Of a stretch of DNA of 64,000 nt, positions 54,440 through 62,956 are shown piece after piece. The notes beneath the pieces were generated by a model. It saw only the letters and a program-made list of their open reading frames with translations. It was not told where the DNA came from and ran no database searches. The translations under genes and the position numbers were made by a program. The stretch covers positions 1-64,000 of the forward strand of contig NZ_CP108071.1 in assembly GCF_036178845.1 (NCBI RefSeq), read 5' to 3'. How positions within the stretch are numbered: the stretch's first letter is position 1; each line of letters begins with the position of its first letter. The DNA comes from Streptomyces sp. NBC_00271 (GTDB taxonomy: Bacteria; Actinomycetota; Actinomycetes; Streptomycetales; Streptomycetaceae).

Positions 54440-54870
54440 GCCGCCGACGCGGGCCGGGCCGCAACCTGATGTAGTCGCACTCGGACAGACTGCGACGCTC
54501 GCCTTTGTCTCCGTTGTGTCGCCGCATTCGATAACACAGGCGGGGCCGGGAGCCCGGCCGCATCGCGATCAGTCCGGCGACTGATACGCGCCCGGAGCCA
54601 CGCGCGCTGACCTTCACCACCGGGGTGACGCCGCGCCGTCCCCAGGTGCGCCCCCTCGGCGGTCTGCGGGTGAAGCCGGCTTCGTCCTCGAAACAGCCCC
54701 ATCCACCGCAGGCCGCCCGCGCACTCTTACCTCCGCCCAGGTCGCCTCCTTCCAGGCGGCAACCGCTCCCTCGTCGCGCTAGCGGCCTGCCGAATGGGGA
54801 CCTGCGGGGTGAAGCCGAGCTGGCGCACCAGCCGGGTGGCCCCCGAGACGCTGTGGAGACGTGGAATTTC
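54440..54870 (-). pseudogene. IS630-family transposase fragment
   Basis: Reads LVRQLGFTPQVPIRQAASAT, then GGWGCFEDEAGFTRRPPRGR (first Asp), TWGRRGVTPVVKVSARGSGR and AGLIAMRPGSRPRLCYRMRR. Frames shift between parts; N- and C-termini are missing. Confidence 0.75.
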
Positions 54871-54879
54871 TGGCCGATC

Positions 54880-55101
54880 AACCCCGTCCTCCTGGAGACC
54901 TTCGACTGGATGTGGACCGCGAGCGAGCCGGCTCGCCGCTGGTCGGCGCACCGCCACCCCGACCGGGACGACGTTGGCGAGCACGGCCGGCTGGAGGAGG
55001 CCGCGCTGGCCCGCGACGCCGACACCGTGACCGAGGTACTGGCCCAACACCTCACCCTGACCGCGGCCGGACTGACCGGCTGCACCCCCACGAACCCGTG
55101 A
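54880..55101 (+). pseudogene. GntR-family regulator, C-terminal scrap
   Basis: Reads HRHPDRDDVGEHGRLEEAAL, ARDADTVTEVLAQHLTLTAA, similar to the end of the FCD ligand domain of GntR regulators. No DNA-binding domain is found. Confidence 0.45.
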
Positions 55102-55452
55102 AGGAAGCCTGACGCGCCTCACCCTCCTGGCGGAGGGCGTCGTCGCCCGGGCCGTCGAGCCCGCGTCGGTGACGACAGAGCCGCGCTGCTGTTTCTCGTC
55201 AACATCCACGGGCCTCAAGGCCCCTGACTGCTGCCCAAACCACCGGACAAATTGCTGCCGCTGGAAGCGGACAGAGCCACCCGAGCCTAGTCACGCGTCT
55301 GCGACGGTCGTGGGTGATCTGCGACAGCGCCGGCTGCTACCCGTTCTCCTCCGACGACAACGGACACCTGTACCGCTCGCAAACGACCGTGACTTGTCCA
55401 TGCGGTGTACTCGCCCGCCCGCCCGGCTGCCCAATGCCCCGGAGGCAGCCCG
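55102..55452. other. No recognisable gene
   Basis: About 350 bases between relics and the AcoR-like gene. Frames present carry no motif. Confidence 0.4.
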
Positions 55453-57237
55453 TCAAGTCAGGCTCGACGGGACGATCCCGTAACGGCGCATCTTGCGGTA
55501 CATCGTGGCGCGGGAGATCCCGAGGTCCTGCGCGGTCCGCTGGACGTTGGAGTTGCGGTCCATCAGCCCACGCAGAATGGCGTCGCGTTCCAGCGCCTCG
55601 ATGGTGGTCAGGACCTTGTGCGAAGACGCCCGGCATTCCGGCGGTAGGTCCTCCACGTGGATCACGCGGCCGGAAGGCCGCCGTGCCAGGCCGCGGATCA
55701 CCGACTCGAGTTGCCGGACGTTCTCCGGCCAGGGGCATCGCAGAAGCAGGGCCAGCGCATCTGGGGAGAACGTGCTCTCGCCGCTCGGCCGGTACTTGCG
55801 CAGGAACAACCGCGCCAAGTGCTCGATGTCCCCATAGCGATGGCGTATGGGCGGCACCTCCACGGTGGCACCGCGGAACTGGTCCGGCTGGTCGTCGGTG
55901 CTGACCATCGACGGCTGGCTGGTCATCACCAATTGCCCCGTGGCGGTGCCGTCCAAGTGCGTCAACAGGCTCCTCAGCCGCCGCAGTAGCTGGTCACCCA
56001 ACAAGTGGACGTCGCACAGGAGGAGCACCCTGGACGGCACGGCAAGCAGCTCTCCGATGTCGTGCAGCCAGCGCTCGGTGACGGCTGCCGAATCCGACGG
56101 CGGCGGTTCCGCCATTTCCAGCCGACGTCCGGCGCCATGGGCCCGGTGCAGGGCCTCGACCAGCGTCCTCTTGCCGACGCCGACTTCGCCCAGGAGATGA
56201 AGCCACGTCCCGGCCATGAACGCCGCTTCGCTGTCGGCGACGGCGCGCAGCCACTGCGGGGACGAGCCGACCAGTCCCAGGACCGGCCGAGCAGGTGTGG
56301 CGGAAACCGCAGGGCCGGGCTGGGAGCGTCCGATCAGCCGGACTCGGAAGACGGCGCCCGCGTCGCTGTCCTCGCGCCGACAGCGACTGACCCTGAGTTC
56401 GGCTACCCGTCCCGAGGGCAGGGCGATGCTGCGGGTCCCTTCAAGCCGGGGATGGTCGGCGATCTCACGGGCGTGGTCGAGCAGCGCATAGTGATCCGGC
56501 CCGGTCACGGCGGCACTGAGCTGTTCGTTCATCATGACTACATCGCGGTTGAGAGCCAGCACGGGTCCCGGCCGCGCCGAGGAGCACGCCTCCATGTAGT
56601 CCTGGAAAAGAGCCCGCTCGCGCCGCGAGGTGATCGCCGCGATTTCAGCCTCGATCTGGGCCGCAACCGAGCGGGCGAAAGCCATCAGCATGCCGTCGGA
56701 GCCCTGACGGATGGTAGTGAGGTTGAAGGCTCCCAGCAGGGTGCGCCGGGTGGGATGCAGGATCGGTACGGCCGCACAGTGGAAGTCCCGCAGTGCCTCG
56801 ACGTAGTGCTCCATCCCGGCGATCATGACCGGGCGGCCGCTGGCCAGCGCGGTCCCGATGCCGTTGGTGCCCACGTAGCGCTCGGCGAACACATGGCCCG
56901 GGGCCAGGTGCACGCGGTTGAGGGTCGTCGTCAGCCCCTCGTGGGAGACCTTCCGGGAGAGGACCACGCCGTTGCGGTCTGTGATCATCGTGGAGACCGG
57001 GTCGTCGGCGAGTTGCTCGTGCAGCCTGGCCAGGATCGGCAGCGCCGCCCTGGCGAGGGGGCTGTCCAGATTGGGGTTGTCCAGGTACGGAGCGTCGAGG
57101 CTGCCCGGCTTCACCTCGTATTCCATAGAGCGATGCCATGAGGCGACCACGAGCGGCCGTGCGCTTGGCTCCTTGGTGACTTCCAGGTAGAGCTCTTTGG
57201 CTGCTCTCAGTGAGCTTCCGGGTTGTTGGCGGGGCAT
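55453..57237 (-). CDS. AcoR/MimR-like GAF-AAA+-Fis activator (sigma-54-independent form)
   Basis: 594 residues. A GAF-like ligand domain (residues ~60-200, with YVGTNGIGTALASGRPVMIA and LLGAFNLTTIRQGSDGMLMA), an AAA+ domain and a C-terminal Fis helix-turn-helix (NSNVQRTAQDLGISRATMYRKMRRYG). Walker A is GEVGVGKRT (about 348-356). Walker B is VLLLCDVHLL, with Val in place of the catalytic Glu. The GAFTGA loop that contacts sigma-54 is absent, fitting actinobacteria, which lack sigma-54. It is divergent from the dehydrogenase operon at 57420 and likely activates it in response to an alcohol or polyol. ATG at 57237 follows GGGAG; a GTG at 57243 would add a TTA codon. Confidence 0.85.
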   Translation of the reverse strand: MPRQQPGSSLRAAKELYLEVTKEPSARPLVVASWHRSMEYEVKPGSLDAPYLDNPNLDSPLARAALPILARLHEQLADDPVSTMITDRNGVVLSRKVSHEGLTTTLNRVHLAPGHVFAERYVGTNGIGTALASGRPVMIAGMEHYVEALRDFHCAAVPILHPTRRTLLGAFNLTTIRQGSDGMLMAFARSVAAQIEAEIAAITSRRERALFQDYMEACSSARPGPVLALNRDVVMMNEQLSAAVTGPDHYALLDHAREIADHPRLEGTRSIALPSGRVAELRVSRCRREDSDAGAVFRVRLIGRSQPGPAVSATPARPVLGLVGSSPQWLRAVADSEAAFMAGTWLHLLGEVGVGKRTLVEALHRAHGAGRRLEMAEPPPSDSAAVTERWLHDIGELLAVPSRVLLLCDVHLLGDQLLRRLRSLLTHLDGTATGQLVMTSQPSMVSTDDQPDQFRGATVEVPPIRHRYGDIEHLARLFLRKYRPSGESTFSPDALALLLRCPWPENVRQLESVIRGLARRPSGRVIHVEDLPPECRASSHKVLTTIEALERDAILRGLMDRNSNVQRTAQDLGISRATMYRKMRRYGIVPSSLT

Positions 57238-57324
57238 TAACACTCCCGTACGGCGCGCGTCACAATCCCTCGGTGCAGTGATTGGACCAGCTCGACGGCG
57301 TGACGCCTACGGCATGTATCACAT

Positions 57325-57354
57325 TGAGACATTCGCGGACGGATTCTGAGACAT
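57325..57354. promoter_or_regulatory. Direct repeats in the activator/dehydrogenase intergenic region
   Basis: TGAGACAT occurs at 57325-57332 and again at 57347-57354, 22 bases (about two helical turns) apart, in the 182-base divergent region. This geometry suits cooperative binding of the Fis-type activator. Confidence 0.5.
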
Positions 57355-57419
57355 CGACCTGCGATCGGTGACCTGTGTAATCGGCGCACCACCCACCCGC
57401 CGACTCGCAGGGAGCCGCT

Positions 57420-58445
57420 ATGAAAGCCGTGCAGGTCATCGAGTACGACGAGCCGCCCGTGTTCGTGGACGTGCCGGACCCGCAGATCACCCGTCCGCTG
57501 GATGTGATCGTGAAGATCGGGGGCGCCGGTGTCTGCCGGACCGATCTGCACATCCTCGAAGGACAGTGGAAGGAAAGGAGCGGGGTCGCCCTTCCGTACA
57601 CGATCGGTCACGAGAACGCCGGTTGGGTCGCGGAGGTCGGGCAGGCCGTCACCAACGTCAAGGTCGGTGACCCGGTCATCCTGCACCCGCTGGTGACCTG
57701 CGGTCTGTGCCGCGCCTGCCGGGCCGGCGACGACGTGCACTGCATGAACTCGACCTTCCCCGGGATCGACACCGACGGGGGCTACGCCGAGTACCTGAAG
57801 ACCACCGCCCGCTCGGTCGTGCCTCTCGACCCGTCCCTCGAGCCGGCCTCGGTGGCGGCCCTGGCCGACGCCGGGCTCACGGCGTACCACGCCGTCGCCA
57901 AGGCGGCCCGGGTGCTGCGGCCCGGTGACAAGGCCGTGGTCATCGGCGCCGGCGGACTCGGACACATTGGCATCCAGGTGCTGCGGGCCCTGTCGCCGGT
58001 CGAGATGATCGTCATCGACCGCAGCCCCGAGGCCCTCGCGCTGGCCAAGGAGCTCGGCGCCGACCACACGCTCGTCGCGGACGGCAGCGAAGCCGACCGC
58101 GTACGGGACCTCACCGCGGGGCACGGGGCGGAGGCCGTCCTGGACTTCGTCGGTGAGGGCGGCGCCGTCGAGACGGGCATGGCCTGCCTGCGCCGCAACG
58201 GCAACTACTACGTCATCGGCTACGGCGGCCACCTCCACGTGCCGACGATCGAAGTCATCTCCACGGAGATCAACTTCATCGGCAACCTCGTCGGGTCCTA
58301 CAACGACCTCTCCGAGCTGATGGTCCTGGCGGCCCAGGGCAAGGTCAGCCTGCACACCCAGCGCTACCCCCTCGCGTCCTTCCAGGACGCCCTCGCCGAC
58401 CTGGCCGCCGGTGCCGTACGCGGCCGAGCGATCTTGATCCCCTGA
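57420..58445 (+). CDS. Zinc-dependent alcohol dehydrogenase (MDR family)
   Basis: 341 residues. Catalytic zinc ligands Cys39 (GVCRTDLH), His63 and Glu64 (GHENAGWV); structural zinc cysteines 94, 97, 100 and 108 (CGLCRACRAGDDVHC); NAD(P) motif GAGGLGHIGIQ. It oxidises a primary or secondary alcohol or polyol; the substrate is not readable. It is followed after 20 bases by the binding protein of an ABC importer, so the importer likely brings in its substrate. Confidence 0.88.
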   Translation: MKAVQVIEYDEPPVFVDVPDPQITRPLDVIVKIGGAGVCRTDLHILEGQWKERSGVALPYTIGHENAGWVAEVGQAVTNVKVGDPVILHPLVTCGLCRACRAGDDVHCMNSTFPGIDTDGGYAEYLKTTARSVVPLDPSLEPASVAALADAGLTAYHAVAKAARVLRPGDKAVVIGAGGLGHIGIQVLRALSPVEMIVIDRSPEALALAKELGADHTLVADGSEADRVRDLTAGHGAEAVLDFVGEGGAVETGMACLRRNGNYYVIGYGGHLHVPTIEVISTEINFIGNLVGSYNDLSELMVLAAQGKVSLHTQRYPLASFQDALADLAAGAVRGRAILIP

Positions 58446-58465
58446 CACGTCCAAGGAGCACTTCC

Positions 58466-60079
58466 ATGCGCACGAGACCCTACAAGCGGTTCGCCGCCGT
58501 CGCGGCCGTCGCGGCCCTGACCGCCACCGCGTGCACCGCCGCCCAGGACCAGGCACAGCAAAAGCCGAAGGAGAAGGCCCCGCTCTTCAGGCTCAACTCG
58601 GAGATCAGCTACAAGAAGTACGGCAAGGACTACCCGGACACCAAGGTGGAGGACTTCCCGGGGCCGTGCAGCTATGAGGCGATCAGCCGGAAGGACTACT
58701 CCGGGCAGACGCTGAAGATCATCAGCCATGCCGTCCCGGTCATCGGCGAGCCGACCCAGCTGCACGCCAAGCAGTTCGAGGACATCACCGGCGGGAAGGT
58801 CGAGGTGGTCAACGTCCCCTTCGGCGAGCTGCATCAGAAGATCCTCACGCCCCTCCAGGCGGGCCAGCCCGCCTACGACGTGATGTTCTACCCCTCGCTG
58901 TGGATCGGCGACATGGCCCCGTACCTCGCGCCGGTGCCGCAGAAGTATCTGGACACTCCCGGCATGAAGGACGTCACGGGTACCTATAAGAACGTGGCGA
59001 CTTGGAACGGAAAGGTCGTGCAGTACCCCATGGACGGGGACCGGCACTACCTCAAGGTCCGCAGCGACGTGCTGAACGACCCCAAGCAGCAGGCGGCCTA
59101 CAAGGCGGCCACGGGCAAGGAGCTGAGAGTTCCGAAAACCTGGGCCGAATACCAGGACGTCGCCAAGTTCTTCACCGGCAAGGACTTCGATGGCGACGGC
59201 AAGCGCAACTACGGCAGTGCCGAGGTGACCAAGCGCGACGATCTGACCTTCTCCGCGTTCATCAGCCGTGCAGCGCCGTACGTGAAGAACCCGGACGTCA
59301 AGGGCGGTGTCTTCTTCGACCTTGAGACCATGAAGCCGCTGATCAACACGCCCGGCTTCGTCCGCGCCCTGGACGACATGGTGAAGGCCAAGTCGACCTG
59401 GGCACCCGGTGGCGCCAACTTCGGCCTGGGAGACGAGATCTTCTCCTTCGGAGGCGGCCAGACGCTGATGTCGTACTCGTGGGACGACGCCTTCATCCAG
59501 GCCCAGCAGCCGGACAGCAGGATCCGCAACAAGGTGCAGGCGGCGCCACTGCCCGGATCCAGCGAGGTCTACAACCGCACCACCAAGTCGTGGGACACGA
59601 AGGCGAACCAGGCTCCCTACTTCACCTGGGGCTGGACTTCGGCGGTGGCCAAGGCCTCGCGCCACCAGGAGATGGCCTTTGACTACCTGTGCTTCTTCAG
59701 CAACGAGGCCAACACCGCCCTCGACCTGACCATCGGCCGGTTCGGCGTCAACCCCTACCGCTACTCCCACTTCGACCCGAACTTCTGGGAGAGGCTGGGC
59801 TGGGACCCGAAGGTAGCCAAGTCGTACGTGAAGACGCTCTCCGGCATGGAGGAGAGCCGCAACCGCGTCTTCGACCTGCGCGTTCCCGGTGTCAACCAGT
59901 ACATGTCCGCGCTGGCCAACGGTGTCGCCACGGCTCTGGCCGGACAGAGCTCCCCCCAGCAGGCGCTGGACGGCGTGGCCAAGGAATGGTCCAAGATCAC
60001 CGGCCAGATCGGCAAGGACAAGGTCCAGAGCGCCTATCGCAACGTGGTCGCGCTCGAGGACAACTCGATCCGACCGTAG
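58466..60079 (+). CDS. ABC transporter substrate-binding lipoprotein, polyol/glycerol type
   Basis: 537 residues. The signal peptide ends in a lipobox (ALTATAC) with the lipidated Cys23. Size and motifs (GKVEVVNVPFGELHQKILTP, YDVMFYPSLWIGDMAPYL, WDDAFIQAQQPDSR, WGWTSAVAKASRHQEMAFDY) suit the long family 1 binding proteins such as rhizobial GlpV of the glycerol importer GlpSTPQV. It captures substrate outside the membrane and hands it to the two permeases that follow. Confidence 0.85.
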   Translation: MRTRPYKRFAAVAAVAALTATACTAAQDQAQQKPKEKAPLFRLNSEISYKKYGKDYPDTKVEDFPGPCSYEAISRKDYSGQTLKIISHAVPVIGEPTQLHAKQFEDITGGKVEVVNVPFGELHQKILTPLQAGQPAYDVMFYPSLWIGDMAPYLAPVPQKYLDTPGMKDVTGTYKNVATWNGKVVQYPMDGDRHYLKVRSDVLNDPKQQAAYKAATGKELRVPKTWAEYQDVAKFFTGKDFDGDGKRNYGSAEVTKRDDLTFSAFISRAAPYVKNPDVKGGVFFDLETMKPLINTPGFVRALDDMVKAKSTWAPGGANFGLGDEIFSFGGGQTLMSYSWDDAFIQAQQPDSRIRNKVQAAPLPGSSEVYNRTTKSWDTKANQAPYFTWGWTSAVAKASRHQEMAFDYLCFFSNEANTALDLTIGRFGVNPYRYSHFDPNFWERLGWDPKVAKSYVKTLSGMEESRNRVFDLRVPGVNQYMSALANGVATALAGQSSPQQALDGVAKEWSKITGQIGKDKVQSAYRNVVALEDNSIRP

Positions 60080-60149
60080 GACGCCCCGGGTGGCCGGACC
60101 GGACCGGCCGGCCACCCGGGGGCGCCCGCCCCCTTCCGCAAGGAGAACC

Positions 60150-61028
60150 ATGGACGGCCTGCGCCGGCACAAGAGCATGTTCCTGCTGCCGGGACTGCTC
60201 ACGCTCTTTCTGATCATCATTTTCCCGCTTCTGTTCACCATCCGGGTCAGCTTCTCCGGCTGGAACGTCAGCAACCCTCAGATGGACTTCATCGGAGGCG
60301 CCAACTACACCGCGATGCTGGACGACAGCCGCTTCTGGGCCTCCATCACCCGGCTGATCCTGCTGGCAGGCGGCACGGTCCTGATCCAGTACGTCATCGG
60401 GTTCGGTATGGCCCTGCTGGTCTGGCGCGAGGCACGCGGCCGCAGATTCTGGCGGGTGCTGTTCCTCGTCCCCATGATGACTACGCCCGTGGTGATGGCC
60501 GCCATCTGGCAGACGATCTTCCATGAGTCGCTGGGGCCGGCGAACGATCTGCTGGGGATGCTGGGTCTGACGAAAGTTCCCTGGCTCACCGAGTCCGGTC
60601 CGGCGCTGGTCGCGCTGATGACCGTCGAGGTCTGGCAGTGGACCCCCTTCATGTTCCTGTTGCTGCTGGCCGGCCTGCTCAGCCTTCCCAAGGAACCGTT
60701 CATGGCCGCCGCGATCGACGGCGCCGGCACCTGGCGCACCTTCTGGAAGGTGACCTTCCCGCTGATGGCGCCGGTCTCGGTCGCGGCGGTCATCATCCGG
60801 CTGATCGAGGCGTCCAAGCTCTCCGACAGCGTCTATGTACTGACGTCCGGCGGGCCGGGCTCCTCCACGGAGACCCCGGGTTACTACCTCTACATCCAGG
60901 GGCTCCGCGATCAGCAGACCGGCTACGGCGGGGCGATGTCCCTGACCTACCTCGCCCTGATGATCGTCACGCTCACGGTCATCGCCGCCCTGCTCACCAG
61001 GGCCTTCAAGCTGAAGGGGGACTCATGA
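60150..61028 (+). CDS. ABC transporter permease 1
   Basis: 292 residues with six membrane segments starting FLLPGLLTLFLIIIFPLLFT. The EAA loop that docks the ATPase is FMAAAIDGAGTWRTFWKVTF. The ATG at 60150 with AAGGAG upstream is chosen; the frame is open further upstream but overlaps the binding-protein gene without sense. Its stop overlaps the next ATG (ATGA). Confidence 0.88.
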   Translation: MDGLRRHKSMFLLPGLLTLFLIIIFPLLFTIRVSFSGWNVSNPQMDFIGGANYTAMLDDSRFWASITRLILLAGGTVLIQYVIGFGMALLVWREARGRRFWRVLFLVPMMTTPVVMAAIWQTIFHESLGPANDLLGMLGLTKVPWLTESGPALVALMTVEVWQWTPFMFLLLLAGLLSLPKEPFMAAAIDGAGTWRTFWKVTFPLMAPVSVAAVIIRLIEASKLSDSVYVLTSGGPGSSTETPGYYLYIQGLRDQQTGYGGAMSLTYLALMIVTLTVIAALLTRAFKLKGDS

Positions 61029-61870
61029 GGTCGCGCCTTTATCCCGTATTCAAGTACACCGTGATCGCCCTGTGGGCCTGCTTCGTCGCGGGACCGTTCT
61101 TCTGGGCGATGACGACCAGCTTCAAGAACGCCAACGCCGTCCAGGGCGGTCCCACCTACATCCCCTGGGTGCAGTACAAGCCCACCCTCACCGGCTGGCG
61201 CAACATCTTCGGCGGAGCCGGCGGTATCGATGTGATCGATCCCTTCGTCAACAGCGCGATCATCACCATCGCCGCGTCCGCCATCAGCCTGGCCCTGGGG
61301 TCCCTGGCCGCCTACGCGCTGTCCCGGTACCGGTTCAAGCTGGGCTTCATCAAGAACAGCGACATCGTCTTCTTCTTCGTCTCCCAACGGATCATGCCCC
61401 CCGTCGTCCTGGTGATCCCCTTCTTCTACCTCCTGCAGTGGGGTGGCCTCCTGGACAGCATCCCGGGCCTGGTCATCGTGACGGTCGCGCTGCTGCTGCC
61501 CATCGCGGTCTGGGTGATGGTGGACTTCTTCAACGGCATCCCCCGGGAGATCGACGAGATGGCGATGCTCGACGGCTGCCCCCCGTTCCAGACCTTCGTA
61601 CGGGCGATCCTGCCGAACTCCCTGCCCGGGCTGACCGTGGCGGCGATGTTCTGCGCCGTGTTCGGCTGGAACGACTTCTTCTTCGCCTTCCGGCTGACCT
61701 TCACCGAGGTCCAGACCCTGCCCCAGGCGGTCGTCGCCCTCAACTCCTCCATTCCACCATGGTGGACGCTGTCCGCCGCCGCGCTCTTCGGCGTGGCGCC
61801 TCTGATCCTGCTCGCCCTCTGGGTGGAGCGCCTACTGTCCAAGGGGAACCTGTCGGGAGCCGTCCGATGA
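61025..61870 (+). CDS. ABC transporter permease 2
   Basis: 281 residues, six membrane segments; EAA loop EIDEMAMLDGCPPFQTFVRA. It pairs with permease 1. Start and stop overlap its neighbours by four bases each, so the importer genes are translationally coupled. Confidence 0.88.
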   Translation: MRSRLYPVFKYTVIALWACFVAGPFFWAMTTSFKNANAVQGGPTYIPWVQYKPTLTGWRNIFGGAGGIDVIDPFVNSAIITIAASAISLALGSLAAYALSRYRFKLGFIKNSDIVFFFVSQRIMPPVVLVIPFFYLLQWGGLLDSIPGLVIVTVALLLPIAVWVMVDFFNGIPREIDEMAMLDGCPPFQTFVRAILPNSLPGLTVAAMFCAVFGWNDFFFAFRLTFTEVQTLPQAVVALNSSIPPWWTLSAAALFGVAPLILLALWVERLLSKGNLSGAVR

Positions 61871-62955
61871 ACCTCAGCGCCACTGATCTGTGCCTGACCG
61901 TCGACGGCGTCGACCACCTCAAGAACGTGACCGCCACCTTCCAGCCGGGACGGCTCCACACCGTCATCGGCCGGACGATGGCCGGGAAGACGACGCTGCT
62001 GCGGGCCCTGGCCGGCCTGCAGAAAGTGGACTCCGGCTCGCTGACCCGGGCGGGAACCGACTTCCTGAAGACGCCGGTGTGGCGGCGCGACACCGCCATG
62101 GTCTACCAGCAGTTCATCAACTACCCGCATCTCAATGTGTACAACAACGTGGCCTTCCCGCTGAAGCGGGCCGGGCTGTCACGGGACGAAATCCAGCGAC
62201 GGGTCCGGCAGAGCCTGGCGAGCGTGGGGCTTGCAGACTTCGAGAAGCGCAAGCCCTCCCAACTCTCCGGCGGCCAGCAGCAGCGCGTCGCGATGGCTCG
62301 CGCCCTGGCCCGCGGTACCGGCATCCTCCTGCTCGACGAGCCACTCGCGAACCTGGACTACAAGTTGCGCGAACAACTGCGCGACGAGTTCAAGGCCCTC
62401 TTCTCGGACCAGGGCGACACGATCGTCATCTACACGACCACCGAACCCGCCGAGGCGATGATGCTCGGGGACGTGGTCCTGGTCATGCACGAGGGGCGGA
62501 TCCTCCAGACCGGCACCCCGCAGGAGGTCTTCGAACGCCCGGCGACCACCACAGTGGCGTCCATCATCAACGACCCGCCCATGAACATCTTCGCGGGCCG
62601 GCTCGAGGGCGGCCAGGTCACAGTGGCCGGCTTCCAGGCCACGCACATCTCCGCGCACCTGGCCGACCTGCCCGACAGTGCCTACCAGTTCGGCCTGCGC
62701 GCCACCGACATCAGCCTGGCTTCCAGCGGGGTCGAGGGCGAAGTCACCTTCGTCGAGATATCCGGCTCCGAAACCTTCGTCCATGTGGTCGTCGGCGAGA
62801 CCCCCTTCGTCGTACAGATCGAGGGCATCCACGACGTCGCCCTCGGCGACCTGGTCAAACTTCGGCTCCGACCCGACCGGTTGTTCGCCTTCGACGAGCA
62901 GGGGACGCTCGTGCGAACACCTTCATACGATCTCGCTTCAGTGGAAGGACGTTGA
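61867..62955 (+). CDS. ABC transporter ATPase 1 (degenerate H-loop)
   Basis: 362 residues. Walker A is variant (GRTMAGKT, 35-42); signature LSGGQQQR (from 134) and Walker B ILLLDEP are canonical. The switch histidine is replaced by Thr192 (YTTTEPAEA). A C-terminal TOBE-like domain follows. Compared with ATPase 2 the defects are complementary: this subunit offers the good signature and ATPase 2 the good Walker A and His. Confidence 0.88.
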   Translation: MNLSATDLCLTVDGVDHLKNVTATFQPGRLHTVIGRTMAGKTTLLRALAGLQKVDSGSLTRAGTDFLKTPVWRRDTAMVYQQFINYPHLNVYNNVAFPLKRAGLSRDEIQRRVRQSLASVGLADFEKRKPSQLSGGQQQRVAMARALARGTGILLLDEPLANLDYKLREQLRDEFKALFSDQGDTIVIYTTTEPAEAMMLGDVVLVMHEGRILQTGTPQEVFERPATTTVASIINDPPMNIFAGRLEGGQVTVAGFQATHISAHLADLPDSAYQFGLRATDISLASSGVEGEVTFVEISGSETFVHVVVGETPFVVQIEGIHDVALGDLVKLRLRPDRLFAFDEQGTLVRTPSYDLASVEGR

Positions 62956-62956
62956 C

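Noticed and set aside
57237..60274. Long minus-strand frames opposite the dehydrogenase and binding-protein genes
   Set aside because: Val/Gly/Arg-rich shadow frames with no motifs or start sites, opposite well-supported genes.
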